DNA of 64,000 nt from Pseudomonas taetrolens (GTDB lineage Bacteria > Pseudomonadota > Gammaproteobacteria > Pseudomonadales > Pseudomonadaceae): contig NZ_LS483370.1 of the NCBI RefSeq assembly GCF_900475285.1, positions 3,362,001-3,426,000 of the forward strand. The letters run 5' to 3'. Within the stretch, counting starts at the first letter, position 1. Every line of letters starts with the position of its first letter. The notes under the pieces were generated by a model that ran no database searches, was not told the origin of the DNA, and worked only from the letters and a program-made list of their open reading frames with translations. Positions 17,285 through 26,772 of the stretch are shown in pieces. The position numbers were made by a program, and so were the translations under genes.

Positions 17285-18436
17285 ATGACCGGGGCGCCCT
17301 CTTCACTTCATATCAGCAGTGACTTCGACAGTGGCAATATCAAGGTACTGGACGCCAGCAATCCGCTGCAGGTTCAGTTGGCAATCAAACCTGATACCAA
17401 AAGCCCGCACTTTCAGTGGTTCCACTTCAAGGTTGACGGCCTGACACCCGGCCAGACTCACCATTTCCAGTTGTGCAACGCCAGCCAGTCTTCCTACAAC
17501 AAAGCCTGGGACGGTTACCAGGCCGTCGCGTCTTACGATCACGAAAACTGGTTCCGGGTGCCCACCTCGTTTGACGGCACAGCATTGAACATCAGTCTGG
17601 AGGCCAAGCATCCTCAGGTCTGGTTTGCCTACTTCGAACCTTACAGCCGCGCACGCCATGAGCAATTGATCCAGCGTGCCCTCAAATGGGCAGGGTGCGA
17701 ACTGCTGAGCCTTGGTAAAAGTGTCGAGGGACGCGACATTCCGTTGCTGCGCAAAGGCTCCGGCGCGCCTCACAAGCACAAGATCTGGATCATCGCCCAG
17801 CAGCATCCCGGGGAGCACATGGCCGAATGGTTCATGGAGGGCCTCATCGAGCGTCTGGAACAGGGCAGTGATCCGCAAATCCGTAAATTGCTGGACTTCG
17901 CCGACCTGTACCTGATCCCGAACATGAACCCGGACGGTGCCTTTCACGGGCATTTACGCACCAATGCCAATGGCCAGGACCTGAACCGCGCCTGGCAAAA
18001 CACCCGTCAGGAGATCAGTCCTGAAGTGTTTTTTGCGTTGGAGCACATGAACACCTACGGCGTGGATCTGTTTCTGGATATCCATGGCGATGAAGAAATC
18101 CCTTACGTGTTTACCGCTGGCTGTGAAGGCAATCCTGGTTACACCCCGCGCCTGGCCGGCCTCGAAGAGCGTTTTCGCACTCACCTCAGCAACCTGACCC
18201 GGGACTTCCAGACCGTGCATGGCTACACCCGCGACGAGCCCGGCCAGGCCAACATGACCCTGGCCTGCAACAGTGTGGGCGAACGTTTTGACTGTCTGTC
18301 GCTGACCCTTGAGATGCCTTTCAAGGACAACAATGACGCGCCGGATGCACTCACCGGCTGGTCGGGCAAACGCTCGATGCAATTGGCCAAGGACGTGCTG
18401 ACGACGCTGTCGGCCATGGTTCGCGAGTTGCGCTAA
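17285..18436 (+). CDS. M14-type cytosolic zinc carboxypeptidase
   Basis: A 383-residue metallocarboxypeptidase of the M14 CCP-like branch, the same type as P. aeruginosa PA2831. An N-terminal beta-rich domain (about 1-120, with HFQLCNASQSSYNKAWDGY) precedes the catalytic domain. Zn ligands: His and Glu in QQHPGEHMAEW (about 173 and 176) and His in LDIHGDEEIPYVF (about 265). A Glu in LTLEMPFKD (about 342) is the likely catalytic base, and NPDGAFHGHLRTN with DLNRAW is the substrate-binding segment. There is no signal peptide, so it is cytosolic. Eukaryotic relatives remove glutamates from proteins; the bacterial substrate is not known to me. Confidence 0.88.
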   Translation: MTGAPSSLHISSDFDSGNIKVLDASNPLQVQLAIKPDTKSPHFQWFHFKVDGLTPGQTHHFQLCNASQSSYNKAWDGYQAVASYDHENWFRVPTSFDGTALNISLEAKHPQVWFAYFEPYSRARHEQLIQRALKWAGCELLSLGKSVEGRDIPLLRKGSGAPHKHKIWIIAQQHPGEHMAEWFMEGLIERLEQGSDPQIRKLLDFADLYLIPNMNPDGAFHGHLRTNANGQDLNRAWQNTRQEISPEVFFALEHMNTYGVDLFLDIHGDEEIPYVFTAGCEGNPGYTPRLAGLEERFRTHLSNLTRDFQTVHGYTRDEPGQANMTLACNSVGERFDCLSLTLEMPFKDNNDAPDALTGWSGKRSMQLAKDVLTTLSAMVRELR

Positions 18437-18466
18437 CTCACCCGCCGGGCAATCCTGCTGTACCTG

Positions 18467-18492
18467 AGCCGCGCTACCGCGCGGCTTTTTTT
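18467..18492 (+). terminator. Terminator after the M14 peptidase gene
   Basis: AGCCGCGC-TACC-GCGCGGCT followed by seven T. Confidence 0.85.
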
Positions 18493-18521
18493 AGCGAATT
18501 TACGAGAAGCTGCGCCTGCAT

Positions 18522-19841
18522 ATGAACACCCTCGCCCAACTGCGTGCCGGCCAACTGGCAGGTCAAAAACGTCTCGACCTCTGCTGTGACCTGACCGAGT
18601 TCCCGGACGAGATTTTTCAGTTGGCCGACTCGCTGGAAATCCTCAACCTGAGCGGCAACCGTTTAAGCCAACTTCCCGAGGACTTGCATCGCCTGACCCG
18701 GTTGCGAATCCTGTTTTGCTCGGACAACCAATTCACCGAGTTGCCCGCCTGTCTGGGCCAGTGCCTGGAACTGAGCATGATTGGTTTCAAGGCCAACCAG
18801 ATCAAATCCGTACCTGGCGCAGCACTGCCGCCGCAGTTGCGCTGGCTGATCCTGACCGATAACTGCATCGAACATTTACCTGTCGAATTGGGCGAGCGAC
18901 CACGCCTGCAAAAGCTGATGCTGGCCGGTAATCGTCTGCAACAACTGCCCTCCAGCCTGGCCAACTGCGAACGTCTGGAGCTGATCCGGCTCGCCGCCAA
19001 TCAGCTCAGCGAACTGCCCGAATGGTTAGTGCGCCTGCCACGTCTGAGCTGGCTGGCCTATGCCGCGAACCCACTGTGCAATGACACCCGTGCTCCGGGC
19101 GCAGCCGACCACTCGCAGCACATCGATTGGTCACAGCTCGAACTCGGTCAGCGACTGGGCGAAGGTGCCTCTGGGGTGATTTATCAGGCGCAGTGGAGCG
19201 TCAGCGGTCAACCGCCCCGGTCAGTGGCGGTCAAACTGTACAAAGGCAGCATCACCAGCGATGGCTCGCCACTCAACGAAATGCACGCCTGCATCGCCGC
19301 CGGGGAGCATCCGAACCTGATCCCGGTGCTGGGACGTGTCACAGGGCATCCGCAGAACACCGCGGGCCTGGTCATGGCCCTGATCGCCCCGTCGTTCACC
19401 AACCTCGCCGAATTACCCAGCTTCGATAGCTGCAGTCGCGATGTGTATGCGCACAGCCTGCGCTTCAGCGCTGACCACGCCCTGCATATCGCCCGCGGAG
19501 TAGCCGCCGCTGCCGGCCACCTCCACGCGCAAGGCATCAGTCATGGCGATGTGTATGGGCACAATATGTTGTTCAACCCAGAGGGCGAATGCCTGCTGGG
19601 AGATTTTGGCGCCGCGTGTTTCCACGCCACAGACGACAGCCCGCAAACGCGCGCGTTGCAACGGTTGGAAGTTCGGGCGTTCGGGATCTTGCTGGGGGAG
19701 TTGCTGGAGCGAATTGACTCAGGCCTGAGCGATCAATCGCGCACGGTGCTGGAAGATCTGCAGCGGCGCTGCATGCAGCCAGAGGTACTGGCACGCCCCG
19801 GATTCACCGAGGTCAACGAAGTGTTGCGCGCCATCCGGTAG
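18522..19841 (+). CDS. Leucine-rich-repeat protein fused to a protein kinase domain
   Basis: A 439-residue fusion. Residues about 15-195 are a run of roughly seven LRR units of the bacterial type (LEILNLSGNRLSQLPEDL, LRWLILTDNCIEHLPVEL, LQKLMLAGNRLQQLPSSL). Residues about 205-439 are a eukaryotic-like kinase: glycine loop LGEGASGVIY (about 211), VAVKLY with the ATP Lys (about 238), catalytic loop HGDVYGHNMLF with Asp and Asn (about 341-346; HGD where most kinases have HRD), and LGDFGAA for the metal-binding DFG. No transmembrane segment is seen, so it is cytosolic. The catalytic residues are kept, so it is probably active. The target is unknown and no phosphatase gene lies nearby. Confidence 0.85.
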   Translation: MNTLAQLRAGQLAGQKRLDLCCDLTEFPDEIFQLADSLEILNLSGNRLSQLPEDLHRLTRLRILFCSDNQFTELPACLGQCLELSMIGFKANQIKSVPGAALPPQLRWLILTDNCIEHLPVELGERPRLQKLMLAGNRLQQLPSSLANCERLELIRLAANQLSELPEWLVRLPRLSWLAYAANPLCNDTRAPGAADHSQHIDWSQLELGQRLGEGASGVIYQAQWSVSGQPPRSVAVKLYKGSITSDGSPLNEMHACIAAGEHPNLIPVLGRVTGHPQNTAGLVMALIAPSFTNLAELPSFDSCSRDVYAHSLRFSADHALHIARGVAAAAGHLHAQGISHGDVYGHNMLFNPEGECLLGDFGAACFHATDDSPQTRALQRLEVRAFGILLGELLERIDSGLSDQSRTVLEDLQRRCMQPEVLARPGFTEVNEVLRAIR

Positions 19842-19851
19842 GCGCCGGCTC

Positions 19852-19882
19852 GTCTCGCGCAGGTGTCACTTCTGCGCGAGAC
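19852..19882. terminator. Hairpin between the LRR-kinase and YebC-family genes
   Basis: GTCTCGCGCAG (19852-19862) pairs fully with CTGCGCGAGAC (19872-19882). There is no long T-run on either side, so it may be a terminator or an RNA-protecting hairpin for two convergent genes. Confidence 0.5.
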
Positions 19883-19908
19883 AAACTCAAAGCTTGCAGG
19901 GCAACGGC

Positions 19909-20613
19909 TCAGGCCAGTGCCACAAACATTTCCTGCACGTCGTCCTGGTTGTCCAGGGTTTCGAGGAAAGCTTCGACTTCGGCCATTTGTTCGTCGCTCA
20001 AGCCACTCACCGGATTTTTCGGCTGGTAGCCCAACTTGGCCGACAGCACAGTGAAGCCTTGTTCCGGCAGGGCTTTTTGTACGGCGTCGAGGTCAGTCGT
20101 TTCGGTGATGAACAAGGTCGTACCTTCTTCTTCACCCGGCTCGAAGTCCTGGGCACCGGCTTCGATGGCGGCCATTTCGGGGTCGGCATCGGGGGTATCC
20201 GGCTTGGCCTCGATCATGCCTACATGGTTGAAATCCCAGGCAACCGAACCCGAAGCACCCAGTTGGCCCTTGCGGAATGCCACACGAATTTCAGCGACGG
20301 TGCGGTTGACGTTATCGGTCAGACACTCAACGATCAGCGGCACCTGGTGCGGGGCAAAACCTTCGTAGGTCACGCGATGGTATTGCACGGCATCGGTACC
20401 GATGCCGGCACCCTTGTTGATGGCGCGCTTGATGGTGTCCGCTGGCATCGACGCTTTTTTGGCCTGTTCGTAAACCAGACGCAGGTGCGAGTTCATGTCC
20501 GGGTCTGCGCCGTTACGGGCAGCAACCGTCAGCTCCTTGGCCAGTTTGCCGAAAATTTTGCCGCGTGCATTGGCGGCGTCCGCTTTGTGTTTAACCTTCC
20601 ACTGTGCGCCCAT
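19909..20613 (-). CDS. YebC/PmpR (TACO1) family protein, YeeN-like paralogue
   Basis: A 234-residue YebC-family protein. The N-terminal helical part ([30 protein letters not shown]) and the [19 protein letters not shown] and GSVAWDF segments are diagnostic. Family members have been described as transcription regulators and, more recently, as translation factors that relieve proline stalling. The opening [15 protein letters not shown], rather than MAGHSKWAN, marks it as the YeeN-type second copy, not the yebC beside ruvC. It stands alone and is convergent with the LRR-kinase gene. Confidence 0.88.
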   Translation of the reverse strand: MGAQWKVKHKADAANARGKIFGKLAKELTVAARNGADPDMNSHLRLVYEQAKKASMPADTIKRAINKGAGIGTDAVQYHRVTYEGFAPHQVPLIVECLTDNVNRTVAEIRVAFRKGQLGASGSVAWDFNHVGMIEAKPDTPDADPEMAAIEAGAQDFEPGEEEGTTLFITETTDLDAVQKALPEQGFTVLSAKLGYQPKNPVSGLSDEQMAEVEAFLETLDNQDDVQEMFVALA

Positions 20614-20720
20614 TACTCACTCTCTCAATCGGGTGTGTCGCGGCGGGTAAGCCGTCGAATGGGCGCAAGTTTATACGGCAAAAAGAGCTCAATCGACCAA
20701 AAAATCCAATCTACTCTGCC

Positions 20721-22112
20721 TTAAGCCTTATCAGCCTTGCCCGCCGCGGCTGCAAATTTGGCCAGCCGTACGTCCAAATGCCGGGGCCGGCGCCCATGAT
20801 CCTCCGCCCGTTCCTTGCGGCGGATGGCGTTACGCACCATCAACGACCCCAGGTAACGAATGGGCTCAGGCGGGAAATACCCCAGAGGCCCGTCGACCAA
20901 CGGCGAGCGCGTCCAGTCATTGATTTGGCCTTGCACCAGCGATGCCAGGATTTGTCCGCCCATATGGCATGGCCCGACGCCACTCCCCGAATAGCCAAAG
21001 CCATAGAACACATTGCCGTAGGGGCTCATCTGCCCAAAGAACGGCAAGCCGGTAACCGATCGATCCGAAGGGCCGTTCCAGGTGGCTTCGACCTCCACCC
21101 CGGCAAAGGCAGGAAAAAACTGCTGCAGACTTTTTTGCAGTAACCCTGCATAGGGGGAAGGTCGATCAAATGCTGGCGACATCCGGCCCCCATAAGCAAA
21201 CGTATTACCGCCCTTCCCGAGCATGATCCGGCCGTCCGGGGTGTTGTGGTAGTAGTGCACGAAAATCCGCGAATCCAGCACCGTGACACCGCTGGTCAGG
21301 CCGATTTCCTGCAGCAAGTCCGGGCGCGGCCTGGTGATCAGCATGTCGCTGGAGACAATCGCCACACTGCGCTCGAACTGCGGGAACGCCCGCGCCATCC
21401 AGGCGTTCATCCCCAACACCACGCGATCAGCACGAATACTGCCATCAGGTGTTCGAATCAACGCAGGCGTTCCTTCTTCCAGCCCGGTCATCGGAGTGTT
21501 CTCATGAATTCGCACGCCCAATTGCAACGCTACCCGACGCAAACCCCGCACCAGCTTACCCGGCTGCACACTGGCCGCTGCTGGAGAAAACCAGCCCTCC
21601 AGATGCTGGGCCGAGCCGGCCCGACGCTGCACGTCCTCTACCGCCAGCTTACTGAACGAGTTGATCGACTGACGCTCCAGCGCAGCGATCACGCTATCGG
21701 TTGAGCCCACCTGCGCCGCATTGGTCGCGGTATACAGAGTGCCATCCAGTCGATAATCGGCATCGATGGCGTACTTCTCGCAGAACGCGCCGATGGCATA
21801 AATGCTCTGCTCCGACGCTTTAACCAGCCGTACCGCCTCCTCGACCCCGAACAGTCGCTCAAGGGTGAAGTACTTGGCCGACCACGACAGCGCGCAGCCG
21901 CCATTACGCCCGCTGGCACCTGCCCCACAGATGTCGGCTTCAATCAGCAGCACGTCCAGCTCCGGGTTTTGTTCCTTGAGCATGATCGCCGTCCACAACC
22001 CGGTGTAACCGCCTCCCACAATGCAGACTTGGGCACGGGTGTCACCGGTCAACGCTTCGCATGGGACGCCACTGTCTAACGCGAGCGCCTGTTCCAGCCA
22101 AAAAGGTCGCAT
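20721..22112 (-). CDS. FAD-dependent oxidoreductase of the DAO family, phosphonate locus
   Basis: A 463-residue flavoprotein of the D-amino-acid-oxidase/glycine-oxidase family. The FAD dinucleotide fold is at residues about 27-60 (VCIVGGGYTGLWTAIML, then LLIEADICGAGASGRNGG). The C-terminus (GLPFFGQMSPYGNVFYGFGYSGSGV) is typical. It is the second gene of an operon after the transporter (15-base gap) and next to phnWX. FAD oxidoreductases in such clusters have been reported to oxidise N-substituted aminoethylphosphonates to phosphonoacetaldehyde, which is my preferred guess. Oxidation of another amine or amino acid cannot be excluded. Confidence 0.8.
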   Translation of the reverse strand: MRPFWLEQALALDSGVPCEALTGDTRAQVCIVGGGYTGLWTAIMLKEQNPELDVLLIEADICGAGASGRNGGCALSWSAKYFTLERLFGVEEAVRLVKASEQSIYAIGAFCEKYAIDADYRLDGTLYTATNAAQVGSTDSVIAALERQSINSFSKLAVEDVQRRAGSAQHLEGWFSPAAASVQPGKLVRGLRRVALQLGVRIHENTPMTGLEEGTPALIRTPDGSIRADRVVLGMNAWMARAFPQFERSVAIVSSDMLITRPRPDLLQEIGLTSGVTVLDSRIFVHYYHNTPDGRIMLGKGGNTFAYGGRMSPAFDRPSPYAGLLQKSLQQFFPAFAGVEVEATWNGPSDRSVTGLPFFGQMSPYGNVFYGFGYSGSGVGPCHMGGQILASLVQGQINDWTRSPLVDGPLGYFPPEPIRYLGSLMVRNAIRRKERAEDHGRRPRHLDVRLAKFAAAAGKADKA

Positions 22113-22127
22113 GGGTACTTCTCCCGG

Positions 22128-23453
22128 TCAGGTACGCAAAGGTTTGATCAACAGCGAGTTGTTGGGCACGAACGGACATTCCTGCTTGTATCCGGCAGGA
22201 CGACTGTTCCAGTGCGGAATCAGCACCAGCGAAGCGAACAGCGCGCACCCGGCAAAGACGATAAACACCGTGACCGTGTCGAAATACCCCGGCAGCAGCC
22301 CTCCAAGAATCGCGCCTACCGAACCACAGCCATTCACAAAACCGGCAGCCGTGGCACCCGCCTTGGCCGTCCCGAAGTCAATGGCCGCAGCTCCGCTGAT
22401 CATCGAGTCAGGTCCGTAAAGCGTCAGGCCCATGATGAACAACAGCGCCACCACCAGCATCACGCTGCCGGAATGCAGCGCCCCCATAAAGAAGGCCAGC
22501 GAGATCGTCAGCGCAAACAGACTCAAAATGCAGGCGGGCATCCGCCGCGCACCGAAAATTTTGTCGGAGGCCAGGCCGATCATGATCGGCCCCAGTAACC
22601 CGGCCAGTTCAAACGCCGTCGGAATAATCGCCGCACCGACTTTGCCCACCTGGGGCATCTGCTCAAATACGATCACCGGCCCCCAGAGCAAAATGGCGTA
22701 ACGCGCCGGCTTCAACATGAAATACGCCAGCCCCAGGGTCAGCACCGTACGATTGCGCATAATCTCGCGCAGCGGAGCCCAGACACTGATGCGCTTTTCG
22801 GCAGCACGTTCTTCATCGCTCATTTCAGGTTCGGGTTCGACCGCCGGCAAACCTACGTCTTCGGGTCTGTTGCGCTGAAAAATAAAAAACAGCACGGCAA
22901 CCAGCCCAACCACCGCGGCGCTGGAAATGAACGCGGCGTGCCAGGAGCCTATGAGGGTGTACGCCCACCAGCCGGCAAAGGGCGAAGCCACCAGTCCGCC
23001 AAAGGCGTAGCAGGAACTCCATAACCCCAATACCCGCCCGCGTTGCTGGGCCGGGAAAAAGCTTCCGATGTTCTTGCACAGTCCTGACCAGCCCGTGGAT
23101 TGCGCCAGGCCTTGAATCAGCATGCACGTAGCGAAAATCGGCAACGTGGCGTAGGTGCCCATCACCAGCGCCGCCAGGGCCGAGATGATCAACCCGCCCA
23201 ATACCACGACTCTCGGGCCGAAGCGGTCCGCGAGGATGCCCCAGGTGAACTGTCCGACGGCGTAGGCGGCGAGATAGATGGCATCCAGGTTCGCCATCGC
23301 CATCTTGTCCATATGGAACGCTGGGTCCTCTCCGATGCCGAGTTTGGCGACCGAAAATGCTTTGCGAGTGAAGTAGAAGGCTGCATAGGCCAGCCAAGTG
23401 ATGGCAAAAATCTGCACGCGCCAACGCTTGATAGTGGCAATGGAGTTATTCAT
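22128..23453 (-). CDS. MFS transporter of the organophosphate:phosphate antiporter type
   Basis: A 441-residue membrane protein with about 12 predicted segments. The opening (WLAYAAFYFTRKAFSVAK) and the DRFGPR loop match the GlpT/UhpC branch (OPA family) of the major facilitator superfamily. P. aeruginosa has a like gene (PA1313) beside its LysR and phnWX genes. The place in the phosphonate cluster and the OPA type suggest import of 2-aminoethylphosphonate or a derivative. First gene of the transporter-oxidoreductase operon, divergent from a LysR gene. Confidence 0.83.
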   Translation of the reverse strand: MNNSIATIKRWRVQIFAITWLAYAAFYFTRKAFSVAKLGIGEDPAFHMDKMAMANLDAIYLAAYAVGQFTWGILADRFGPRVVVLGGLIISALAALVMGTYATLPIFATCMLIQGLAQSTGWSGLCKNIGSFFPAQQRGRVLGLWSSCYAFGGLVASPFAGWWAYTLIGSWHAAFISSAAVVGLVAVLFFIFQRNRPEDVGLPAVEPEPEMSDEERAAEKRISVWAPLREIMRNRTVLTLGLAYFMLKPARYAILLWGPVIVFEQMPQVGKVGAAIIPTAFELAGLLGPIMIGLASDKIFGARRMPACILSLFALTISLAFFMGALHSGSVMLVVALLFIMGLTLYGPDSMISGAAAIDFGTAKAGATAAGFVNGCGSVGAILGGLLPGYFDTVTVFIVFAGCALFASLVLIPHWNSRPAGYKQECPFVPNNSLLIKPLRT

Positions 23454-23742
23454 GTCGGGTATGACCTCAGAAGTGAATGTGCCGGCAGAATCAAAAAAAG
23501 AACGCCTGTTTTTTTATTGTGTTGAGCACTTCAATCCGGCCCTCAGACAAGGGCGGGATTAATCAGACAAACCACGACGATCCGTTTTTTATTGGGTTTC
23601 AGGATCGCGCAGGGGCAAGTCACGACCCGGCGCTATCGAGGACATAACGCCGGGCTGAGGTCGATAAAAGCAATTACTGACTAATAGGTAAAATCGATTT
23701 ATCGTATTTCACTAATAAGCTCAGCTTGTGAGAGGTGGTCCG

Positions 23743-24639
23743 ATGTCGGTTTCCCACGCACAGTTAAAAGCGTTTCATGCGGTTGCGGTACATGGCAGTT
23801 TCACTCGCGCTGCCGAGCGGTTGTTTTTGAGCCAGCCGGCCATCTCCGATCAAGTCCGAAAACTCGAAGAACGATTTGGCGTGCAACTTTTCCACCGCAA
23901 CAAGCGCTCGGTACGTCTGACCGATCTGGGTGAGCGGCTGCTGAGTGTGACCCAACGCCTGTTTGTGGTGCAGGCCGAAGCCCATGAGTTGCTGCAGGAT
24001 TCCCAGGCGTTGCTGACGGGCAGTCTGGTTCTGGCCGTGGACGCTCCCGTTCATGTCTTGCCCCAGATTGCCCGTTTCTGCGAACGCTACCCGGGGATCA
24101 CCGTCAAAATCGAAACCGGCAACACCGATGAGTCATTGGCACGCCTGTTCAACTACCAGGCTGACCTGGCGTTGTTGGGGCGTGATATCAATGATGAGCG
24201 TCTGCTCAGTGTGCCGTTGCGCAGCGACCCGATGCTGGCGTTTGTAGCGCGCACCCACCCCTGGGCCGGCCGCAGCTCCATTTGCCTGGCCGACCTGGAT
24301 GACACGCCGCTGGTCTTGCGTGAAGTCGGCTCGGTGACTCGGCAAACCCTCGAGGAAGAAATGAACCGTGCAGGTCTGCGCATTCGTGCGGCGATTCAGG
24401 TCGAGGGACGCGAAGCCGCACGGGAAGCCGTGGTCGTCGGCATCGGCGTGGGGGTAGTGTCGGCGGCCGAATTCGGCTCGGACTCGCGTGTCTGTGCTTT
24501 GCCGATCACCGATTGCAACAGGCGCCTGACTGAAACCCTGGTCTGTCTGCGGGAGCAGGGTTCACGTCGGGTGGTGTCCACCTTTCTCGATATCGTGCGT
24601 GAGGACCTCAGGGCGTGTGCTCCGGCGCCAGCGCCATGA
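23743..24639 (+). CDS. LysR-family regulator, divergent from the phosphonate transporter operon
   Basis: A 298-residue LysR-type regulator with a clear helix-turn-helix (GSFTRAAERLFLSQPAISDQVRKLEERFGV) and effector domain. ATG 23743 is chosen over an in-frame GTG at 23728 because MSVSHAQLKAFHAV is the usual opening and GAGAGG lies upstream. It is divergent from the transporter/oxidoreductase operon and so is its probable activator. Its 3' end overlaps the convergent second LysR gene by 32 bases. Possible effectors are aminoethylphosphonate or phosphonoacetaldehyde (inference). Confidence 0.88.
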   Translation: MSVSHAQLKAFHAVAVHGSFTRAAERLFLSQPAISDQVRKLEERFGVQLFHRNKRSVRLTDLGERLLSVTQRLFVVQAEAHELLQDSQALLTGSLVLAVDAPVHVLPQIARFCERYPGITVKIETGNTDESLARLFNYQADLALLGRDINDERLLSVPLRSDPMLAFVARTHPWAGRSSICLADLDDTPLVLREVGSVTRQTLEEEMNRAGLRIRAAIQVEGREAAREAVVVGIGVGVVSAAEFGSDSRVCALPITDCNRRLTETLVCLREQGSRRVVSTFLDIVREDLRACAPAPAP

Positions 24640-25483
24640 AAGCCTTGATCAACCGCAGCTCGGCACGGCGTTCCATGCAGCCGAGCATATGCCGGTTGGC
24701 CAGCCCTTCGCCCTTGATCGGTACCGCCCCTACGCGCGGATCATGGCTGACCTCGATAGACGATACGATCCCGACCCCGAGCTGCGCGGCCACGGCCTCG
24801 GTGACTGCTTCACGGCTGTCCAGCTCCAGCAGGACACGCGGGTTAACCCCGGCCTTATCGCACGCCTCATCAAAGGTGCGCCGGGTAATGGAAGTGGGTT
24901 CACGCAACACCATGATGATTTGATCCAGCTGCGCAATGTCGATCCCTTCCGGTAACGCCAGCCACGGGTGGCTCGCCGGGACCAGAGCGCAGATCCGTGA
25001 CTCGACGAGAGGCCGCAGGGTCAATCCTTTGCGCGGTTCTATCTCCGTCAGCACCGCCACATCAACGTGCTCCGACAGCAGTGCCGCCAGGGTTTCCTGT
25101 GCGTTGCCCAGCCGCAGATTGACCGTAATCCCCGGATAACGTGCCCGCAGGCTCGCCAGCATCGGCATCACCATATGCGGACCATCGGCCGCCACCTCAA
25201 GTCGCCCGGTCAATAACTGGCGATTGGCCTCAAGCATGACCTGCGCCTCATCAACCAGACCAAACATGGCACGGGTGATGGCGGCCAGCTTGATGCCCTC
25301 TTCTGTCAGCTCAACCCGCCGCGCAGTTCGCCGCAGCAAGGTGATCTGGTAATGCTCCTCAAGGGTCTTGATGTGCCCGGTGACCGCCGGCTGGCTGATA
25401 AACAATCGGGCCGCAGCACGGGTAAAGCTGCCTTCACGGGCCACTGCGTCGAACGCACGAAGCTGGAACAAATTCACATGCAT
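24608..25483 (-). CDS. LysR-family regulator, divergent from phnWX
   Basis: A 291-residue LysR-type regulator (NLFQLRAFDAVAREGSFTRA, then FISQPAVTGHIKTLEEHY) with effector domain. ATG 25483 has GAGGG very close (2 bases), while an in-frame GTG at 25477 has better spacing, so the start may be six bases later. It is divergent from phnW with about 110 bases between, and should regulate phnWX. It resembles the first LysR of the cluster in type but is clearly a different protein. Confidence 0.88.
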   Translation of the reverse strand: MHVNLFQLRAFDAVAREGSFTRAAARLFISQPAVTGHIKTLEEHYQITLLRRTARRVELTEEGIKLAAITRAMFGLVDEAQVMLEANRQLLTGRLEVAADGPHMVMPMLASLRARYPGITVNLRLGNAQETLAALLSEHVDVAVLTEIEPRKGLTLRPLVESRICALVPASHPWLALPEGIDIAQLDQIIMVLREPTSITRRTFDEACDKAGVNPRVLLELDSREAVTEAVAAQLGVGIVSSIEVSHDPRVGAVPIKGEGLANRHMLGCMERRAELRLIKAFMALAPEHTP

Positions 25484-25593
25484 AACCCTCACTGATGGCT
25501 GGCATAACAACAAACAATTTGATTGATATCAACTCAAACTGCAATTTATGCCGTGTATCCAGTAGCCATCCCAACGCTTGTGAGGAAACCAGA

Positions 25594-26703
25594 ATGAGTA
25601 CTGCCGCGCCGATCCTGTTGACCCCTGGCCCACTGACCACCTCGGCGCGCACACGCCAGGCCATGATGGTCGACTGGGGCTCGTGGGATGACCGCTTCAA
25701 CCAACTGACCGCCAGCCTGTGCGAGCAATTGCTGGCCATTATCAATGGCAGCAACAGCCATTACTGCGTGCCGCTGCAAGGCAGCGGCACCTTCGCCGTC
25801 GAAGCAGCCATTGGCACCCTGGTGCCACGCGATGGCAAGGTTCTGGTGCTGATCAACGGCGCCTACGGCAAGCGTCTGGCCAAAATCTGCGAGGTGCTGG
25901 GACGTCGCTTCAGCACCTTCGAAACGGCCGAAGACGAACCCACTACAGCCAGCGACGTGGATCGCTTGCTGAGCGCGGATCCTGGCATCACCCACGTCGC
26001 CCTGATTCACTGCGAAACCAGCACCGGGATTCTTAACCCGCTGCCAGAAATCGCCAACGTCATCGCCCAACATGGCAAGCGCCTGATCATTGACGCCATG
26101 AGTTCTTTCGGCGCCCTGCCCATCGACGCGCGGCAAGTCCCCTTCGATGCACTGATCGCAGCCTCCGGCAAATGCCTGGAAGGCGTGCCGGGCATGGGCT
26201 TTGTCTTTGCCCGTAAAGAGGCACTGAGCAATGCCGCAGGCAACTGCCATTCTTTGGCGATGGACCTGCATGATCAGCACACTTATATGGTCAAGACCGG
26301 GCAATGGCGCTTCACCCCGCCCACCCACGTCGTAGCCGCCCTGCATGAGGCACTGCTGCAATACAACGAAGAAGGCGGTTTGCCGGCTCGCCATCAGCGT
26401 TATGCCAACAACTGCCAGGCCTTGCTCGACGGTATGGCCAGCCTGGGCATCCGCAGCTTTCTGCCCGAGGCGATTCAAGCCCCCATTATCGTTACCTTCC
26501 ATGCCCCCAAAGATCCTCGCTACCAGTTCAAGGATTTCTACGAACGGGTTAAAGCCAAGGGTTTCATCCTGTACCCAGGCAAGTTGACTCAGGTCGAGAC
26601 CTTCCGGGTCGGCTGTATCGGCCACGTTAACCAGGCCGAAATGCGGGCGGCGGTCAATGCCGTGGCCGAAGTGCTGCAGGAAATGGAAGTGCTGGAAATC
26701 TGA
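25594..26703 (+). CDS. phnW: 2-Aminoethylphosphonate--pyruvate transaminase
   Basis: A 369-residue PLP-dependent class-V aminotransferase that turns 2-aminoethylphosphonate plus pyruvate into phosphonoacetaldehyde plus alanine. Visible: [10 protein letters not shown] opening, [10 protein letters not shown], the DAMSSFGA segment, and the PLP-binding Lys in [15 protein letters not shown] (about Lys193). ATG 25594 has GAGGAA upstream; an earlier frame would run into the LysR promoter. With phnX, 70 bases downstream, it forms the phosphonatase pathway. Confidence 0.95.
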   Translation: MSTAAPILLTPGPLTTSARTRQAMMVDWGSWDDRFNQLTASLCEQLLAIINGSNSHYCVPLQGSGTFAVEAAIGTLVPRDGKVLVLINGAYGKRLAKICEVLGRRFSTFETAEDEPTTASDVDRLLSADPGITHVALIHCETSTGILNPLPEIANVIAQHGKRLIIDAMSSFGALPIDARQVPFDALIAASGKCLEGVPGMGFVFARKEALSNAAGNCHSLAMDLHDQHTYMVKTGQWRFTPPTHVVAALHEALLQYNEEGGLPARHQRYANNCQALLDGMASLGIRSFLPEAIQAPIIVTFHAPKDPRYQFKDFYERVKAKGFILYPGKLTQVETFRVGCIGHVNQAEMRAAVNAVAEVLQEMEVLEI

Positions 26704-26772
26704 ACCTCATCGCCTTCGCTCCACCTTTGATTTTTCCGTGCGGCACAGCCCGCTCACACAGGATTTAATGAC

